DNA of 34,816 bases from Flavobacterium sp. (GCA_030151565.1 JASLDM010000143.1:1-34816), one strand, 5' to 3'; counted from the first letter of the stretch, positions 23,346-33,060 are shown. The notes: generated by a model not told the origin, from the sequence alone. Numbers and translations are program-made.

Positions 23346-24206
23346 ATGAAACTATATGCTATAGAAAGTGGTAATTTCAAATTAGATGGAGGCGCTATGT
23401 TTGGTGTAGTACCCAAAACTATTTGGAATAAAACCAATCCTGCCGATCAAAATAACTTGATCGATATTGCTGCTCGATTATTGCTAATTGAAGAAGGCAA
23501 CCGTTTGATTTTGATTGACACAGGAATGGGAACTAAACAATCTGAAAAGTTTTTTGGTTATTATAGTCTTTGGGGCGATCATTCCATTGAAAAATCACTT
23601 GCAAAATATGGTTTTCATCCCGATGAAATAACAGATGTTTTTCTAACGCACTTACACTTTGACCACGTTGGTGGAGCTGTAAACTGGAATCAAGATAGAT
23701 CTGGATATGAGAATGCTTTTAAAAATGCAAAATATTGGTCGAATCAACAACATTGGAATTGGGCAGTTGAACCAAACCCAAGAGAAAAAGCTTCTTTTTT
23801 AAAAGAGAATATACTTCCTATTCAAGAAAGTGGACAACTAAACCACATCATACATCCAGGAGGAGACTTCCTAAAAAATTCACCTATGGGGTTTGATATC
23901 TTTTTTGCAGATGGACATACTGAAAAACAAATGATTCCGATCATTAAACACAAAGGCAATACCATTGCTTTTATGGCCGATTTACTTCCTACAGCAGGGC
24001 ATATACCACTACCATACGTGATGGGGTACGATACGCGTCCATTATTAACACTTGGAGAAAAAGAAAAATTCTTAAATCGTGCTGCAGATGAAAAAATGTT
24101 CTTATTTTTGGAACATGATGCTCACAATCAAATTATTACCGTCAAACACACCGAAAAAGGTGTCCGTTTAGACCAAGTATTTCGTACAGAAGATATCCTA
24201 ATTTAA
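23346..24206 (+). CDS. MBL-fold metallo-hydrolase
   Basis: A 286-residue metallo-beta-lactamase-fold hydrolase. The zinc motif THLHFDHVGG (101-110) gives His102, His104, Asp106 and His107; later ligands are likely in FADGHT, FMADLLP and LEHDAH. LILIDTGMG (54-62) is the usual strand before the metal site. There is no signal peptide, so it is probably cytoplasmic. The layout resembles the AHL-lactonase-like or general MBL hydrolase group, but the substrate cannot be told. It has its own promoter and is followed by the S8 protease gene after 79 bases. Confidence 0.9.
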   Translation: MKLYAIESGNFKLDGGAMFGVVPKTIWNKTNPADQNNLIDIAARLLLIEEGNRLILIDTGMGTKQSEKFFGYYSLWGDHSIEKSLAKYGFHPDEITDVFLTHLHFDHVGGAVNWNQDRSGYENAFKNAKYWSNQQHWNWAVEPNPREKASFLKENILPIQESGQLNHIIHPGGDFLKNSPMGFDIFFADGHTEKQMIPIIKHKGNTIAFMADLLPTAGHIPLPYVMGYDTRPLLTLGEKEKFLNRAADEKMFLFLEHDAHNQIITVKHTEKGVRLDQVFRTEDILI

Positions 24207-24285
24207 TGTTAAGCACCTATATGATTTGTAACAAATCAAATAATTTTAGCACTAATCTAAAAAACAATCAAATAATTTTTTTAAA

Positions 24286-25902
24286 ATGCGTTTAATAAAA
24301 CCAATTTATTTATCTGCAACCTTAGCTTTTGCTCTTGCAAGTTGTGGAGGAGCAAAGATGGCAACATCTAAAATGACTACTATTACAAATGTTGATCATT
24401 TACCAAAGAGAACAACAGAATTAACAGAAGCTCAATTGCAAAGATGGAGTCATTTAGATATTCTACGTGACACAGTACCAGGAATGTCGGTTGACCGTGC
24501 TTATGAAGAACTTTTAAAAGGAAGACCAGCTCCTAAAAAAGTTATCGTGGGAGTTGTAGATTCTGGAGTTGAAATCGATCACGATGATTTAAAAAATCAC
24601 GTTTGGACAAATCCAAACGAAATTGCTGGAAATGGCATTGATGATGACAACAATGGATATGTAGATGATATGCATGGTTGGAACTTTTTAGGGAAATCTG
24701 TTCATGAAAATCTTGAATTTGTACGTGTTATTAAAAGAGGAGATGACGGATCTGAACAATTCAAAAAAGCAGTAGCTAAACGCAATGAAGAAATTGAAGG
24801 TTTAGAGAGCAGTAAAGAACGTTTAGCAGTTTTCTTAAAAACAAACGATGAATTAGTTGCACATTTTGGAAAACAAGACTATAATCTTGAAGATTTAGAC
24901 GGAATTTCTGAAGATGCATCTGCTGAGATCAATCATGCAAGAAACGTATTATATCCAATTGTAAAAGCAAGAGGAATTTCATACTTAGAAGATTTTAAAG
25001 GTTATTTAGATAGCAAATTAGATTATCACTTAAGCTTAACGTTTGATGGTCGTAAATTAGTTGGAGATAATCCTGCAGATATTACAGACACAAAATATGG
25101 AGATAATAATGTATTAGGTCCAGATAGAGATGAAGCAAAACACGGAACTCACGTTTCTGGTATCATTGCACAATCACGTCACAATAACTTAGGCGGAGAC
25201 GGAGTAGCTTCAGACGTTGTAGAAATTATGGCTGTACGTGCAGTGCCAGATGGAGATGAATACGATAAAGATATTGCATTGGGAATTCGCTATGCTGTAG
25301 ATAATGGAGCAAAAGTAATCAACGGAAGTTTCGGAAAATATTTTGAAGAAAACAGCCAATGGGTGCGTGATGCAATTGTTTACGCTGCAGATAAAGATGT
25401 ACTGATTGTAGTTGCTGCAGGAAATGATGCTATGGACTTAAACAAAGACGGTGGTGTTGATCGTTTTCCAAATGATAATGTAAAAATGGGTCCAGAAATC
25501 TCAAATAACTTCTTAGTTGTAGGAGCTTTAAATCCAGAGTTTAGTGAGAAAATGGTTGCTGGTTTTTCAAACTACGGACATTATGATGTAGATGTTTTTG
25601 CTCCTGGAGTAAAAATCTATGCAACAGTGCCAAACAACACTTACGAATACTTACAAGGAACATCAATGGCGTCTCCAAACGTAGCTGGTGTAGCTGCTTT
25701 AATTCGCGCTTATTATCCAGAATTTACAGCAGGAGAAGTTAAGAAAATCTTGATGGATTCAGGTATCCGTGTAAATAAAAACGTTATTCTAGGTGGAGAT
25801 CCAGAAGATACTAGAAACTTCACAGAAATTTCTACTTCGGGAAGAATGGTTAACGCTTACAATGCTTTATTATTGGCTGAAAAACTTTCTAAAAAGAACT
25901 AG
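24286..25902 (+). CDS. S8 family serine peptidase, lipoprotein
   Basis: A subtilisin-type protease of 538 residues with a lipoprotein signal (LAFALASC, acylated Cys20). The triad is Asp92 in GVVDSGVEIDHDD, His286 in KHGTHVSGI and Ser460 in QGTSMASPNVAG, with oxyanion Asn380 in VAAGND. Between Asp and His there is an insertion of about 150 residues that includes an Asp/Asn-rich loop (NGIDDDNNGYVDD, 116-128), perhaps a metal site, and a helical segment. There is no C-terminal T9SS domain, so it is probably membrane-anchored in the periplasm or on the surface. A terminator follows, so the M1 peptidase gene after it may have separate expression. Confidence 0.94.
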   Translation: MRLIKPIYLSATLAFALASCGGAKMATSKMTTITNVDHLPKRTTELTEAQLQRWSHLDILRDTVPGMSVDRAYEELLKGRPAPKKVIVGVVDSGVEIDHDDLKNHVWTNPNEIAGNGIDDDNNGYVDDMHGWNFLGKSVHENLEFVRVIKRGDDGSEQFKKAVAKRNEEIEGLESSKERLAVFLKTNDELVAHFGKQDYNLEDLDGISEDASAEINHARNVLYPIVKARGISYLEDFKGYLDSKLDYHLSLTFDGRKLVGDNPADITDTKYGDNNVLGPDRDEAKHGTHVSGIIAQSRHNNLGGDGVASDVVEIMAVRAVPDGDEYDKDIALGIRYAVDNGAKVINGSFGKYFEENSQWVRDAIVYAADKDVLIVVAAGNDAMDLNKDGGVDRFPNDNVKMGPEISNNFLVVGALNPEFSEKMVAGFSNYGHYDVDVFAPGVKIYATVPNNTYEYLQGTSMASPNVAGVAALIRAYYPEFTAGEVKKILMDSGIRVNKNVILGGDPEDTRNFTEISTSGRMVNAYNALLLAEKLSKKN

Positions 25903-25933
25903 TTTATACAAGTCATTTTAAATTCAAATTTCT

Positions 25934-25983
25934 AAAACTCCACAAATTTCTTTGATTAAAGAAGAGTATTTGTGGAGTTTTCA
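25934..25983 (+). terminator. Terminator of the S8 peptidase gene
   Basis: AAAACTCCACAAA (25934-25946) pairs perfectly with TTTGTGGAGTTTT (25969-25981), with more pairing inside the loop. The U-tract is short (TTTT), and the M1 peptidase start is only 15 bases away, so some read-through is possible. Confidence 0.75.
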
Positions 25984-25996
25984 CATCCTATAAAAC

Positions 25997-27892
25997 ATGA
26001 AAAAACTCCTACTAAGCCTTACTTTTTTTGGGGTAATCGCATCACTTTTTGCACAAAACAATCCTAATCCTGGATATTGGCAACAATCGGTAGATTATAA
26101 AATGGACGTACATATGGACGTCAAAAAATTTAACTACCAAGGAACTCAAAAACTAACGTATACCAATAATTCACCGGATACGCTAACTCGAGTATATTTC
26201 CATCTCTATTACAACGCTTTTCAACCTGGCAGTGATATGGATGCTTTATTACAAAATATTCCAGATCCAGATTCCAGAATGGTTACAACCAAAACCATCA
26301 AAGATCAAAAAGTATTTGAGAGCCGAATCGCTAAATTAAAACCTGATGAAATAGGTTTTTTAGAAGTTAAGAATCTACGTCAAGAAGGTTTGCTACTAGA
26401 TTCAAGGGTAGTAGGTACTATTTTAGAAGTAGACCTAAGACAACCACTTGCGCCTAAAAGCCAAACTGTATTTACAATGAACTTTGAAGGTCAAGTACCT
26501 ACAATGATCCGCCGTGCAGGTCGTAACTCCCCAGAAGGAGTCGCTTTATCAATGGCACAATGGTATCCAAAAATGGCTGAATACGATTTTGAAGGATGGC
26601 ATGCAGAACAATATTTAGGTCGTGAATTCCATAGCGTTTGGGGAGATTTTGATGTTAAAATAACATTAGACAAAACCTACACGATTGGTGCTACGGGAAC
26701 TTTGATCAACAACAATGAAATTGGTCACGGGTATGAAGATAAAGATGTTTCCGTAATACACGCTAAAAAAACTAAAAACCTTACTTGGCATTTTAATGCC
26801 CAAAATGTTTTAGACTTTACTTGGGGAGCGGATCCTAATTTCATACACGATATTTATCCTGGTCCTGATGGAGTAGCGCTTCATTTCTTCTATAAGAATA
26901 ATCCAGAAATAATTGAAAACTGGAAAAAACTTCAGCCTAAAACAGCTGAATTAATGGCTTTTTTCAATGAAAACATTGGTCCGTATCCTTACAATAGATA
27001 TTCGATAATTCAAGGTGGTGATGGAGGAATGGAATACTCTATGTGTACATTAATTACAGGAGGTCGACATTTTCCGAGCTTGGTAGGTGTTACTGCACAC
27101 GAACTTGCACATAGCTGGTTTCAACATGCTTTAGCCACAAATGAAACCAAACACGAATGGATGGACGAAGGCTTTACAACATTCATATCTGATTTAGCCA
27201 TGCTTAGCGTGATGGAAAAAAATGAACAAGAAGATCAAAACCCATTTGGTTCAACCTATAGAAGTTACTATAATCTAATTTCTATGAATATGGAAGAACC
27301 ACAAACAACGCACGCCGACCGATATAGTTTTAATCGTAGTTATAGCATTGCCTCTTATAGCAAAGGATCTATCTTTTTAACGCAACTTTCTTATTTAATC
27401 GGTTGGGAAAATATGATGGAAACTTTAAAAATATACTATAAAGACTACAAATTCTCACACCCAACACCAAACGACTTTAAACGTACAGCAGAACGCGTTA
27501 CAGGCGCTGTTTTAGACTGGTATTTATTAGATTGGACCCAAACATCCAACACAATAGATTACGGGATTGAATTTGTAGAAGATGAAGGTGAGAAAGCTAC
27601 AAAAGTGAGTTTAAAACGTATTGGAAAAATAGGAATGCCATTAGATATCTTAGTAGTTTATGAGGATGAGTCAATGGAAACATATCATATTCCTTTTACA
27701 TCAATGCATTGGATTAAACCAAACCCATATCTAGAATTGGAGCGAACCATACTAGACGGATGGGGCTGGGCAAATCCTAATTATAGCTTTATAATTCCAA
27801 AGCCAAGAAAAGAAATTAAAAATATAATGATCGATCCAAGTCAATTTATGGCCGATGTCAATCAAGAAAACAATCTTTACGAAAAGAAATAA
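25997..27892 (+). CDS. M1 family metallopeptidase, secreted
   Basis: A gluzincin aminopeptidase-type protein of 631 residues with a signal peptide (cut near ASLFAQ/NNP, residue 20). The zinc site is HELAH (368-372) with Glu391 in WMDEGF, the exact M1 spacing. A substrate-recognition motif GGDGGMEYSM (340-349) replaces the classical GAMEN. The N-terminal beta domain spans about 30-280. It is probably periplasmic, where it would trim peptides. It follows the S8 protease gene, and both may serve protein degradation outside the cytoplasm. A terminator closes the unit. Confidence 0.94.
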   Translation: MKKLLLSLTFFGVIASLFAQNNPNPGYWQQSVDYKMDVHMDVKKFNYQGTQKLTYTNNSPDTLTRVYFHLYYNAFQPGSDMDALLQNIPDPDSRMVTTKTIKDQKVFESRIAKLKPDEIGFLEVKNLRQEGLLLDSRVVGTILEVDLRQPLAPKSQTVFTMNFEGQVPTMIRRAGRNSPEGVALSMAQWYPKMAEYDFEGWHAEQYLGREFHSVWGDFDVKITLDKTYTIGATGTLINNNEIGHGYEDKDVSVIHAKKTKNLTWHFNAQNVLDFTWGADPNFIHDIYPGPDGVALHFFYKNNPEIIENWKKLQPKTAELMAFFNENIGPYPYNRYSIIQGGDGGMEYSMCTLITGGRHFPSLVGVTAHELAHSWFQHALATNETKHEWMDEGFTTFISDLAMLSVMEKNEQEDQNPFGSTYRSYYNLISMNMEEPQTTHADRYSFNRSYSIASYSKGSIFLTQLSYLIGWENMMETLKIYYKDYKFSHPTPNDFKRTAERVTGAVLDWYLLDWTQTSNTIDYGIEFVEDEGEKATKVSLKRIGKIGMPLDILVVYEDESMETYHIPFTSMHWIKPNPYLELERTILDGWGWANPNYSFIIPKPRKEIKNIMIDPSQFMADVNQENNLYEKK

Positions 27893-27897
27893 AAAAC

Positions 27898-27933
27898 AAA
27901 AGCGAGTAATTTATCGATTACTCGCTTTTTTTA
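27898..27933 (+). terminator. Terminator of the M1 peptidase gene
   Basis: AAAAGCGAGTAAT (27898-27910) pairs perfectly with ATTACTCGCTTTT (27917-27929) around TTATCG, followed by more Ts. Confidence 0.93.
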
Positions 27934-27954
27934 AATAAAATTAATCCCTTTTCC

Positions 27955-27962
27955 TACCTTTG
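27955..27962 (+). promoter_or_regulatory. -7 promoter element of rnpA
   Basis: TACCTTTG is a perfect TAnnTTTG match. Only five bases separate it from the rnpA ATG at 27968, so the transcript should begin at or next to the start codon. No clear -33 TTG is seen. Confidence 0.65.
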
Positions 27963-27967
27963 CATCT

Positions 27968-28369
27968 ATGCAGCAAAACAATTTTAAATACCCTAAAGAG
28001 GAGCGATTGAAAAGTAAGATCGCAATCGAAAAAATGTTTACCGAGGGTAAATCAGTTAGTAAATATCCGCTACGACTCGTTTTCATCCCGATGAAAAACA
28101 AGTATGAACTTCCTATTCAAATGGGTGTTTCTGTATCTAAGCGTTATTTCAAACATGCTGTTGATCGAAATTACTACAAAAGACTCTTAAGAGAAGCCTA
28201 TCGATTAAATAAATCATTGTTATTAGAAGAATTAGATCAAGACTATGCAATTATGTTTTTTTACCAAACTAAAGAACGCTTGACCTTTGATGAAATTCAG
28301 ATAAAAACAGTCAAACTATTTGAAAAATTCAATACTTTTATCAAATCACAACAAGCTGATACTATTTAA
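27968..28369 (+). CDS. rnpA: Ribonuclease P protein component
   Basis: The protein subunit of RNase P, which removes the 5' leader of tRNA precursors. The 133 residues match the family: the N-terminal LKSKIAIEKMFTEGKSV, the central strand MGVSVSKRYFKHAVDRN, and the basic helix NYYKRLLREAYR, the local form of the RNR motif. rpmH, its neighbour in many bacteria, is not here; in Bacteroidota rnpA often sits elsewhere. The DUF4349 gene follows after three bases and is probably co-transcribed. The promoter is so close that the mRNA may be leaderless. Confidence 0.94.
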   Translation: MQQNNFKYPKEERLKSKIAIEKMFTEGKSVSKYPLRLVFIPMKNKYELPIQMGVSVSKRYFKHAVDRNYYKRLLREAYRLNKSLLLEELDQDYAIMFFYQTKERLTFDEIQIKTVKLFEKFNTFIKSQQADTI

Positions 28370-28372
28370 TTT

Positions 28373-29182
28373 ATGTTTAGAATATTATTTTTAACTTTCG
28401 TTTCAACACTTTTATTATCGTGCGATCAAAAGCAATTAGCAGAAGATCAAACGATGTTGGCACCAGCTGGAATGGAGCTTTTAAATAATGACGCTGATAA
28501 AACAACTTCGGTTGAAGAGCAAACGGTATTTAAAAAAATTATTAAAACTGGAGAACTCCGCTACCAAGTATCTGATATTGATCTTGAGTTTAAAAAAATT
28601 CAAGACCATATAAAAACTACAAATGCTACGATTACTCAAGATATATCTGGTAAAAATTACAACTACTATTACCGAAATATCACAATTCGAATTCCAAGCG
28701 AGCAGTTTGATTTGTTTTTAACAACTCTCAGTAGTTCAGTAGGCTATTTCGATACAAAATCAATTACTTCAAAAGAAGTTACCGAAGAATTTATCGATAT
28801 TGAGGCACGCTTAAAAACTAAGAAAAGTTTAGAATTAAAATACACAGAACTTTTGCAACAGGCGAAAACTGTTTCTGAAATTTTAGAAATTCAAGAAGCA
28901 TTATCCAAAGTTCGTGAAGATTTAGAATCAATGGAAGGTCGTTTAAAATACCTTCAAGATCAAGTAAGTTTAAGCACTTTACATATTGAACTTTATCAAA
29001 ATGAGCCTGGTTTAAACAACTCAAATCAAAGCTATATCAGTCAAATGTGGGAGGCTGTCGTAGATGGATTTCGTTCACTTTCAGATTTTGTATTGGGAAT
29101 CTTGCATATTTGGCCTTACCTCATTCTTTTAGTCTTAGGAATTGTCTTTTTTAAGAAAAGATGGAAACGAAAAAAAGACTAA
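28373..29182 (+). CDS. DUF4349 domain lipoprotein with C-terminal membrane helix
   Basis: A 269-residue protein with a lipoprotein signal (LLLSC, Cys17), a DUF4349 body (about 50-235) containing a coiled-coil-prone stretch (for example LSKVREDLESMEGRLKYLQ), a hydrophobic helix near the C-terminus (about 240-259) and a basic tail KKRWKRKKD. That is the usual DUF4349 layout, with the bulk outside the inner membrane. The function is not known. It starts three bases after rnpA, so it is expected to share the rnpA transcript. Confidence 0.85.
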   Translation: MFRILFLTFVSTLLLSCDQKQLAEDQTMLAPAGMELLNNDADKTTSVEEQTVFKKIIKTGELRYQVSDIDLEFKKIQDHIKTTNATITQDISGKNYNYYYRNITIRIPSEQFDLFLTTLSSSVGYFDTKSITSKEVTEEFIDIEARLKTKKSLELKYTELLQQAKTVSEILEIQEALSKVREDLESMEGRLKYLQDQVSLSTLHIELYQNEPGLNNSNQSYISQMWEAVVDGFRSLSDFVLGILHIWPYLILLVLGIVFFKKRWKRKKD

Positions 29183-29284
29183 AAAAACGAATTCAATGCA
29201 CATTTAACATCTTAATTGATATATAATTTACTATTCTCTAATATAATGAGTATCTTTTGCGCTTTCTATTTGAAACCGTAATTG

Positions 29285-30106
29285 ATGAGAACTATAAAAA
29301 ATTTTATCCTCAGTTTATTTTTGTGTTTAGGTAGCTTTTGTTTTGCTCAAGAAAACACCTTGCATTCTGTTTATTTTGATTTTGATAAATATCAAATTCG
29401 TGCAAAAGAACGTCAACCCTTATTGGAATTTATACAAGATATTGACACGGCAAAAATTGAAACAATTGAAATTTTTGGCTATTGTGATGATCGTGGTAAA
29501 GCATCTTACAACTATAAATTATCTGAAAATAGAGCACAAACAATTCTCGAAACGATTATTGATCAAGGCGTAAAAAACAAAGTAATTGTAACGATTGAAG
29601 GAAAAGGTCGGGTATTAATAGATGAAGATTATACCAAAGATCTTTCAAAATTAAGACAGAAAAACAGACGTGTTGATATTTTACTAAACTTCAAAGAAAT
29701 ACCGTTTGAAAAACAACCTGGAATATATACGGAACTAAATGACTCATTACGTGAAGGCGACCGTATTATACTTCAAAATATTCAATTTGATCAAGGTCGC
29801 AGTCGATTAACTGGAAAGGCAAAAAAAGAATTAAAAACAATTGCTAAACAGCTTAAAAAACAACCCGATTTATACTTTGAAATCCACGGCCATATTTGCT
29901 GTACTCCAAAACGCTATACTGAATCTTACGATAAGGATACACACAAACGTGAATTGTCTCATAACAGAGCCAAACAGGTTTACGAATATCTGATTCGTTT
30001 AAAAGTTCCTGAAAAACGTATGAAATATTTTGGTTGCGGTAATTTATATTCGCTTAACCTAACTCCAGATTTGGACCGACGTGTAGAATTATTAATTACG
30101 AATTAA
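29285..30106 (+). CDS. OmpA-family protein with two tandem OmpA domains
   Basis: This 273-residue protein has a signal peptide (cut after about FCFA, residue 21) followed directly by two OmpA-like peptidoglycan-binding domains and no beta-barrel. Domain 1 (about 28-115) starts VYFDFDKYQI and has LSENRAQTIL; domain 2 (about 150-272) starts IQFDQGRSRL and has LSHNRAKQVYEYL. The Asn-Arg of each motif is where such domains hold diaminopimelate. ATG 29285 is preferred over a TTG one codon earlier. The stop end overlaps the convergent elaA-like gene by 11 bases. A periplasmic cell-wall-binding protein is likely. Confidence 0.85.
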   Translation: MRTIKNFILSLFLCLGSFCFAQENTLHSVYFDFDKYQIRAKERQPLLEFIQDIDTAKIETIEIFGYCDDRGKASYNYKLSENRAQTILETIIDQGVKNKVIVTIEGKGRVLIDEDYTKDLSKLRQKNRRVDILLNFKEIPFEKQPGIYTELNDSLREGDRIILQNIQFDQGRSRLTGKAKKELKTIAKQLKKQPDLYFEIHGHICCTPKRYTESYDKDTHKRELSHNRAKQVYEYLIRLKVPEKRMKYFGCGNLYSLNLTPDLDRRVELLITN

Positions 30107-30554
30107 CTCGAAGCATGTGGACATGAGGAATGGCATCTTCTAAATAAACGTCAGAAGTTTGTACAAAACCATGTTGCTGATAAAATGCAATCAAATATTC
30201 TTGTGCACTGATTTCGATATTTGCTGCTTTATATTCTTCATTTATAAATGCAATACATTGCTTTATTAATTGATGCCCCATCCCAAATTTACGAAAAGGA
30301 ACATCGACAAGAACACGACCAATACAAGCGGCATTATCATAGCAAATCCCCGGTTTAAACAATCGGGCGTAAGCAACCAAATCTTTATCATTCCATATCA
30401 AAACGTGGTCTGCTTGTTTGTCCAGCGCATCAATATCTAAGTATGGGCAGTTTTGCTCTACTACAAACACTTTGTTGCGCAAAGACAATACTTCATATAG
30501 TTCGTTTAAAGATAAAGCCTTAAAAGGCTTTATTTCTATTTTAATATTATTCAT
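30096..30554 (-). CDS. elaA: GNAT family N-acetyltransferase, ElaA-like
   Basis: A 152-residue acetyltransferase of the ElaA type. Visible signatures are the N-terminal LRNKVFVVEQNCPYLDIDALD, the acetyl-CoA loop GRVLVDVPFRKFGMGHQLI (the motif A region) and the C-terminal YQQHGF. I start at ATG 30554, which overlaps the stop codon of the DUF4837 gene (ATGAATAA), rather than at an upstream in-frame codon 12 residues earlier, because this overlap is typical of translational coupling and the length fits the family. The substrate is unknown. It is the last gene of the mltD-like operon and overlaps the OmpA gene tail to tail. Confidence 0.88.
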   Translation of the reverse strand: MNNIKIEIKPFKALSLNELYEVLSLRNKVFVVEQNCPYLDIDALDKQADHVLIWNDKDLVAYARLFKPGICYDNAACIGRVLVDVPFRKFGMGHQLIKQCIAFINEEYKAANIEISAQEYLIAFYQQHGFVQTSDVYLEDAIPHVHMLRVNS

Positions 30555-31530
30555 GGAAACGAATGGTTTTAATGATGGCTTCAAGTTCAAACAAAAGGTC
30601 TCTTTTGGATAGCGAAGGATTGTAAGTAAATCCTTCTACAAATAGATATCGATCAAAGTAATCATCGCGTATAGCGTAACAAAGATAGGGTCCATTCATA
30701 AAGCTTTTTTTCATATCCCAAGTTCCCTTCAACTCTATTGCAAACAATTGATCTAAAGTCAAGCGTTTATTAAAAGGAGCAAAACCCTCGTCAGATTTCA
30801 TAAACGAATTCGGTTCGGTACCGTGAACGTATAAAGCAGCAATGGAATCTTTTACCTCTACCAGATTTTCAAGTATCGCTCGTTCATTCTCAATTCTAGA
30901 AATAGGTACTTCATAAAAAAGTAAATTACTATTTCCTGATGCAACATTCTTTTTAATCCAAAGGAAATCATCTTTTTCTAAAACATATTTGAATCCATCA
31001 GGAATCATCAATTTAATACCGAAAATTTCGGTTAAAAGTTCATCGCTTAATCGAGGTTCACGATTGAGTTGATGCTGCTTTTCATTAATTTCAAAATCAC
31101 GAATCGTAGTGATTATTGAATCAACACTGACTTTAAATTCATCAATCATTTCATCTGTTGAAGGAGCATGAATTTTAAACACATTCTGCGGCGTTGCATA
31201 CTTACTGCGTTCTAAAGAAAACAAACAACTATCGGAATCTGAGAAAACAATTAGATTACGAGCTAATTTATTTTTATCGACAAATAGGCGTGGTGAAAAT
31301 TGAGAAATGCTAAAGCGCGGCTCTTCTGGTAAAATACCATCGATAGGTATTGCTAGATATTTTCGGATACTATCTCCTGTGCGACTATTCCATAAAGTAT
31401 CTGAAATAATCAAAGTCAAGTGATTAAATTCTCCTTGTGATGGTTTCAATCGAGAAAGATGTTCTTCTTTATAGTCTTTACAAGAAGAACACAAAATCAA
31501 TAAAACTATTAAATAAAGAAACTTATTCAC
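30547..31530 (-). CDS. DUF4837 family lipoprotein
   Basis: A 327-residue protein with a lipoprotein signal (LILCSSC, Cys17) and no other membrane segment. It fits the DUF4837 family, which is confined to Bacteroidota and has no known function. The gene lies 12 bases after the LysM transglycosylase gene and its stop overlaps the acetyltransferase start, so three genes form one operon. The context suggests a cell-envelope role, which is inference only. Confidence 0.8.
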   Translation of the reverse strand: MNKFLYLIVLLILCSSCKDYKEEHLSRLKPSQGEFNHLTLIISDTLWNSRTGDSIRKYLAIPIDGILPEEPRFSISQFSPRLFVDKNKLARNLIVFSDSDSCLFSLERSKYATPQNVFKIHAPSTDEMIDEFKVSVDSIITTIRDFEINEKQHQLNREPRLSDELLTEIFGIKLMIPDGFKYVLEKDDFLWIKKNVASGNSNLLFYEVPISRIENERAILENLVEVKDSIAALYVHGTEPNSFMKSDEGFAPFNKRLTLDQLFAIELKGTWDMKKSFMNGPYLCYAIRDDYFDRYLFVEGFTYNPSLSKRDLLFELEAIIKTIRFHE

Positions 31531-31542
31531 TTGACTTTAGTA

Positions 31543-33045
31543 TTATCCGTTGATAATTAGTTTCATTCCTGGATGTAAAGCATCTCCAGATTTGATATTG
31601 TTTAATTGTTGGAGTTTAGAAATAGTTAATCCTGGATATTTTTTACTGATAGAGTATAATGAATCTCCTTTTTTAACCACATATTCTCCACCTTTTTTAG
31701 TCGAAGCAACCGCAACTAAAGCTTGCCCAACTTTTAATTTTTGTCCTGGATAAATGTTGTTACTCTTCATGTTGTTGAAGCTTTTCAACTGTGTTACAGA
31801 CAAACCATATTTAGAGGCAATTACACCCAAACTTTCTCCTTTTCTAATTGTGTGGTACTTAGTTTTGGATGAAGAAGTTGTTGCAAGTGCAGCTGTTGCA
31901 GCTTCTACAGCTTCATAATTTGGCTTTTCTCTTTGTCCTTCCTCATAAGCAATATAATCATATATCTTTTCTTCATTAGAAGCAAATACTCCTACCTTAT
32001 CAACAGGCAGTCTTAAAAAAGTCTGTTTATTAGAAAAATGAGGAACTACTTTTAGCTTATAGGTTGGATTTAAAAATGATATTTGTTCTTCCGGTAAGTC
32101 TAATAACTTGGATATTTGTTCAAAAGTCATTTGCTTTTTTACGGCAATTGTATCGGTTTCATGCAAAACCATCGGTGCTTGTTGCGACACAATTCCGTGT
32201 TCTTTTGCGTATTCAAAAATATACATTGTTGCTAAAAAGGCAGGTAAATATCCTTGCGTTTCTTTTGGTAGATTTTTTCTAATGTTCCAATAATTAGAAT
32301 ACCCTCCTGAACGACGAATTGCCTTTGAAACATTTCCAGGTCCTGCATTATAAGAAGCTAATACTAAATCCCAATCGCCAAATATTTTAAATAAATCTGA
32401 CATATATTTTGCAGCAGCTTCTGAAGACTTTAAAGGATCTGATCGCTCGTCTACAAACGAATTTACATCTAAGTTATATTGTTTTCCAGTTGGATACATA
32501 AACTGCCACAAGCCCGTGGCTCCTACTCTAGATTTTGCAGTTGGATTTAATGCAGATTCTACAATTGCCAAATATTTAACTTCTAAAGGAACATCGTACT
32601 TAGACAGATTTTCCTCAAACATAGGAAAATAATATTCAGACAGTCCAATCAATCGCTCAAAAGAACGCTTTCTGTTTTTTAAAAAAGAATTTATAACGCG
32701 TTCTAAAGATTCATTATATTCTATTTTAAAAGGAGATTTTTCATCTAAAGCTTTTAATCTTTTCTTTAGTAATTCTGTAGATAATTCGCCTGATGAAATA
32801 GCCTCATCTCTATAGATATTACTTACATCAGATTCCATTTCTTCAAACAACTCCTGATTTGTTAATTCTTGAATCCATCGTGTATCAATACAAGAACTCG
32901 TTGAGTGATTTACAAAGGAATTTTTAATAGAATCTAAATAACTAATTTTGTGGGTTTCTTGAGTTGTATAGTCATTTTCTGCTGTTTGAGCCAAAGCTCC
33001 GACAGCAAAAAATCCGAACAGCCAAGTTGCTACTTTTTTATTCAT
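31543..33045 (-). CDS. MltD-like lytic transglycosylase with two LysM domains
   Basis: A secreted murein-cleaving enzyme of 500 residues. A signal peptide (about 1-20, ending GALAQ) precedes a helical region, then the SLT domain with catalytic Glu163 in AIVESALNP, GATGLWQFMYPTG (175-187) and LASYNAGPGNV (229-239). Two LysM domains at the C-terminus (about 394-441 and 452-500) begin YHTIRKGESL and YVVKKGDSL and bind peptidoglycan. This layout is that of MltD, without the lipoprotein Cys of E. coli. The ATG is only 15 bases after the pgk terminator, so it needs its own promoter there or read-through. The two genes downstream are co-transcribed. Confidence 0.92.
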   Translation of the reverse strand: MNKKVATWLFGFFAVGALAQTAENDYTTQETHKISYLDSIKNSFVNHSTSSCIDTRWIQELTNQELFEEMESDVSNIYRDEAISSGELSTELLKKRLKALDEKSPFKIEYNESLERVINSFLKNRKRSFERLIGLSEYYFPMFEENLSKYDVPLEVKYLAIVESALNPTAKSRVGATGLWQFMYPTGKQYNLDVNSFVDERSDPLKSSEAAAKYMSDLFKIFGDWDLVLASYNAGPGNVSKAIRRSGGYSNYWNIRKNLPKETQGYLPAFLATMYIFEYAKEHGIVSQQAPMVLHETDTIAVKKQMTFEQISKLLDLPEEQISFLNPTYKLKVVPHFSNKQTFLRLPVDKVGVFASNEEKIYDYIAYEEGQREKPNYEAVEAATAALATTSSSKTKYHTIRKGESLGVIASKYGLSVTQLKSFNNMKSNNIYPGQKLKVGQALVAVASTKKGGEYVVKKGDSLYSISKKYPGLTISKLQQLNNIKSGDALHPGMKLIING

Positions 33046-33060
33046 TATTGTATTATTATG

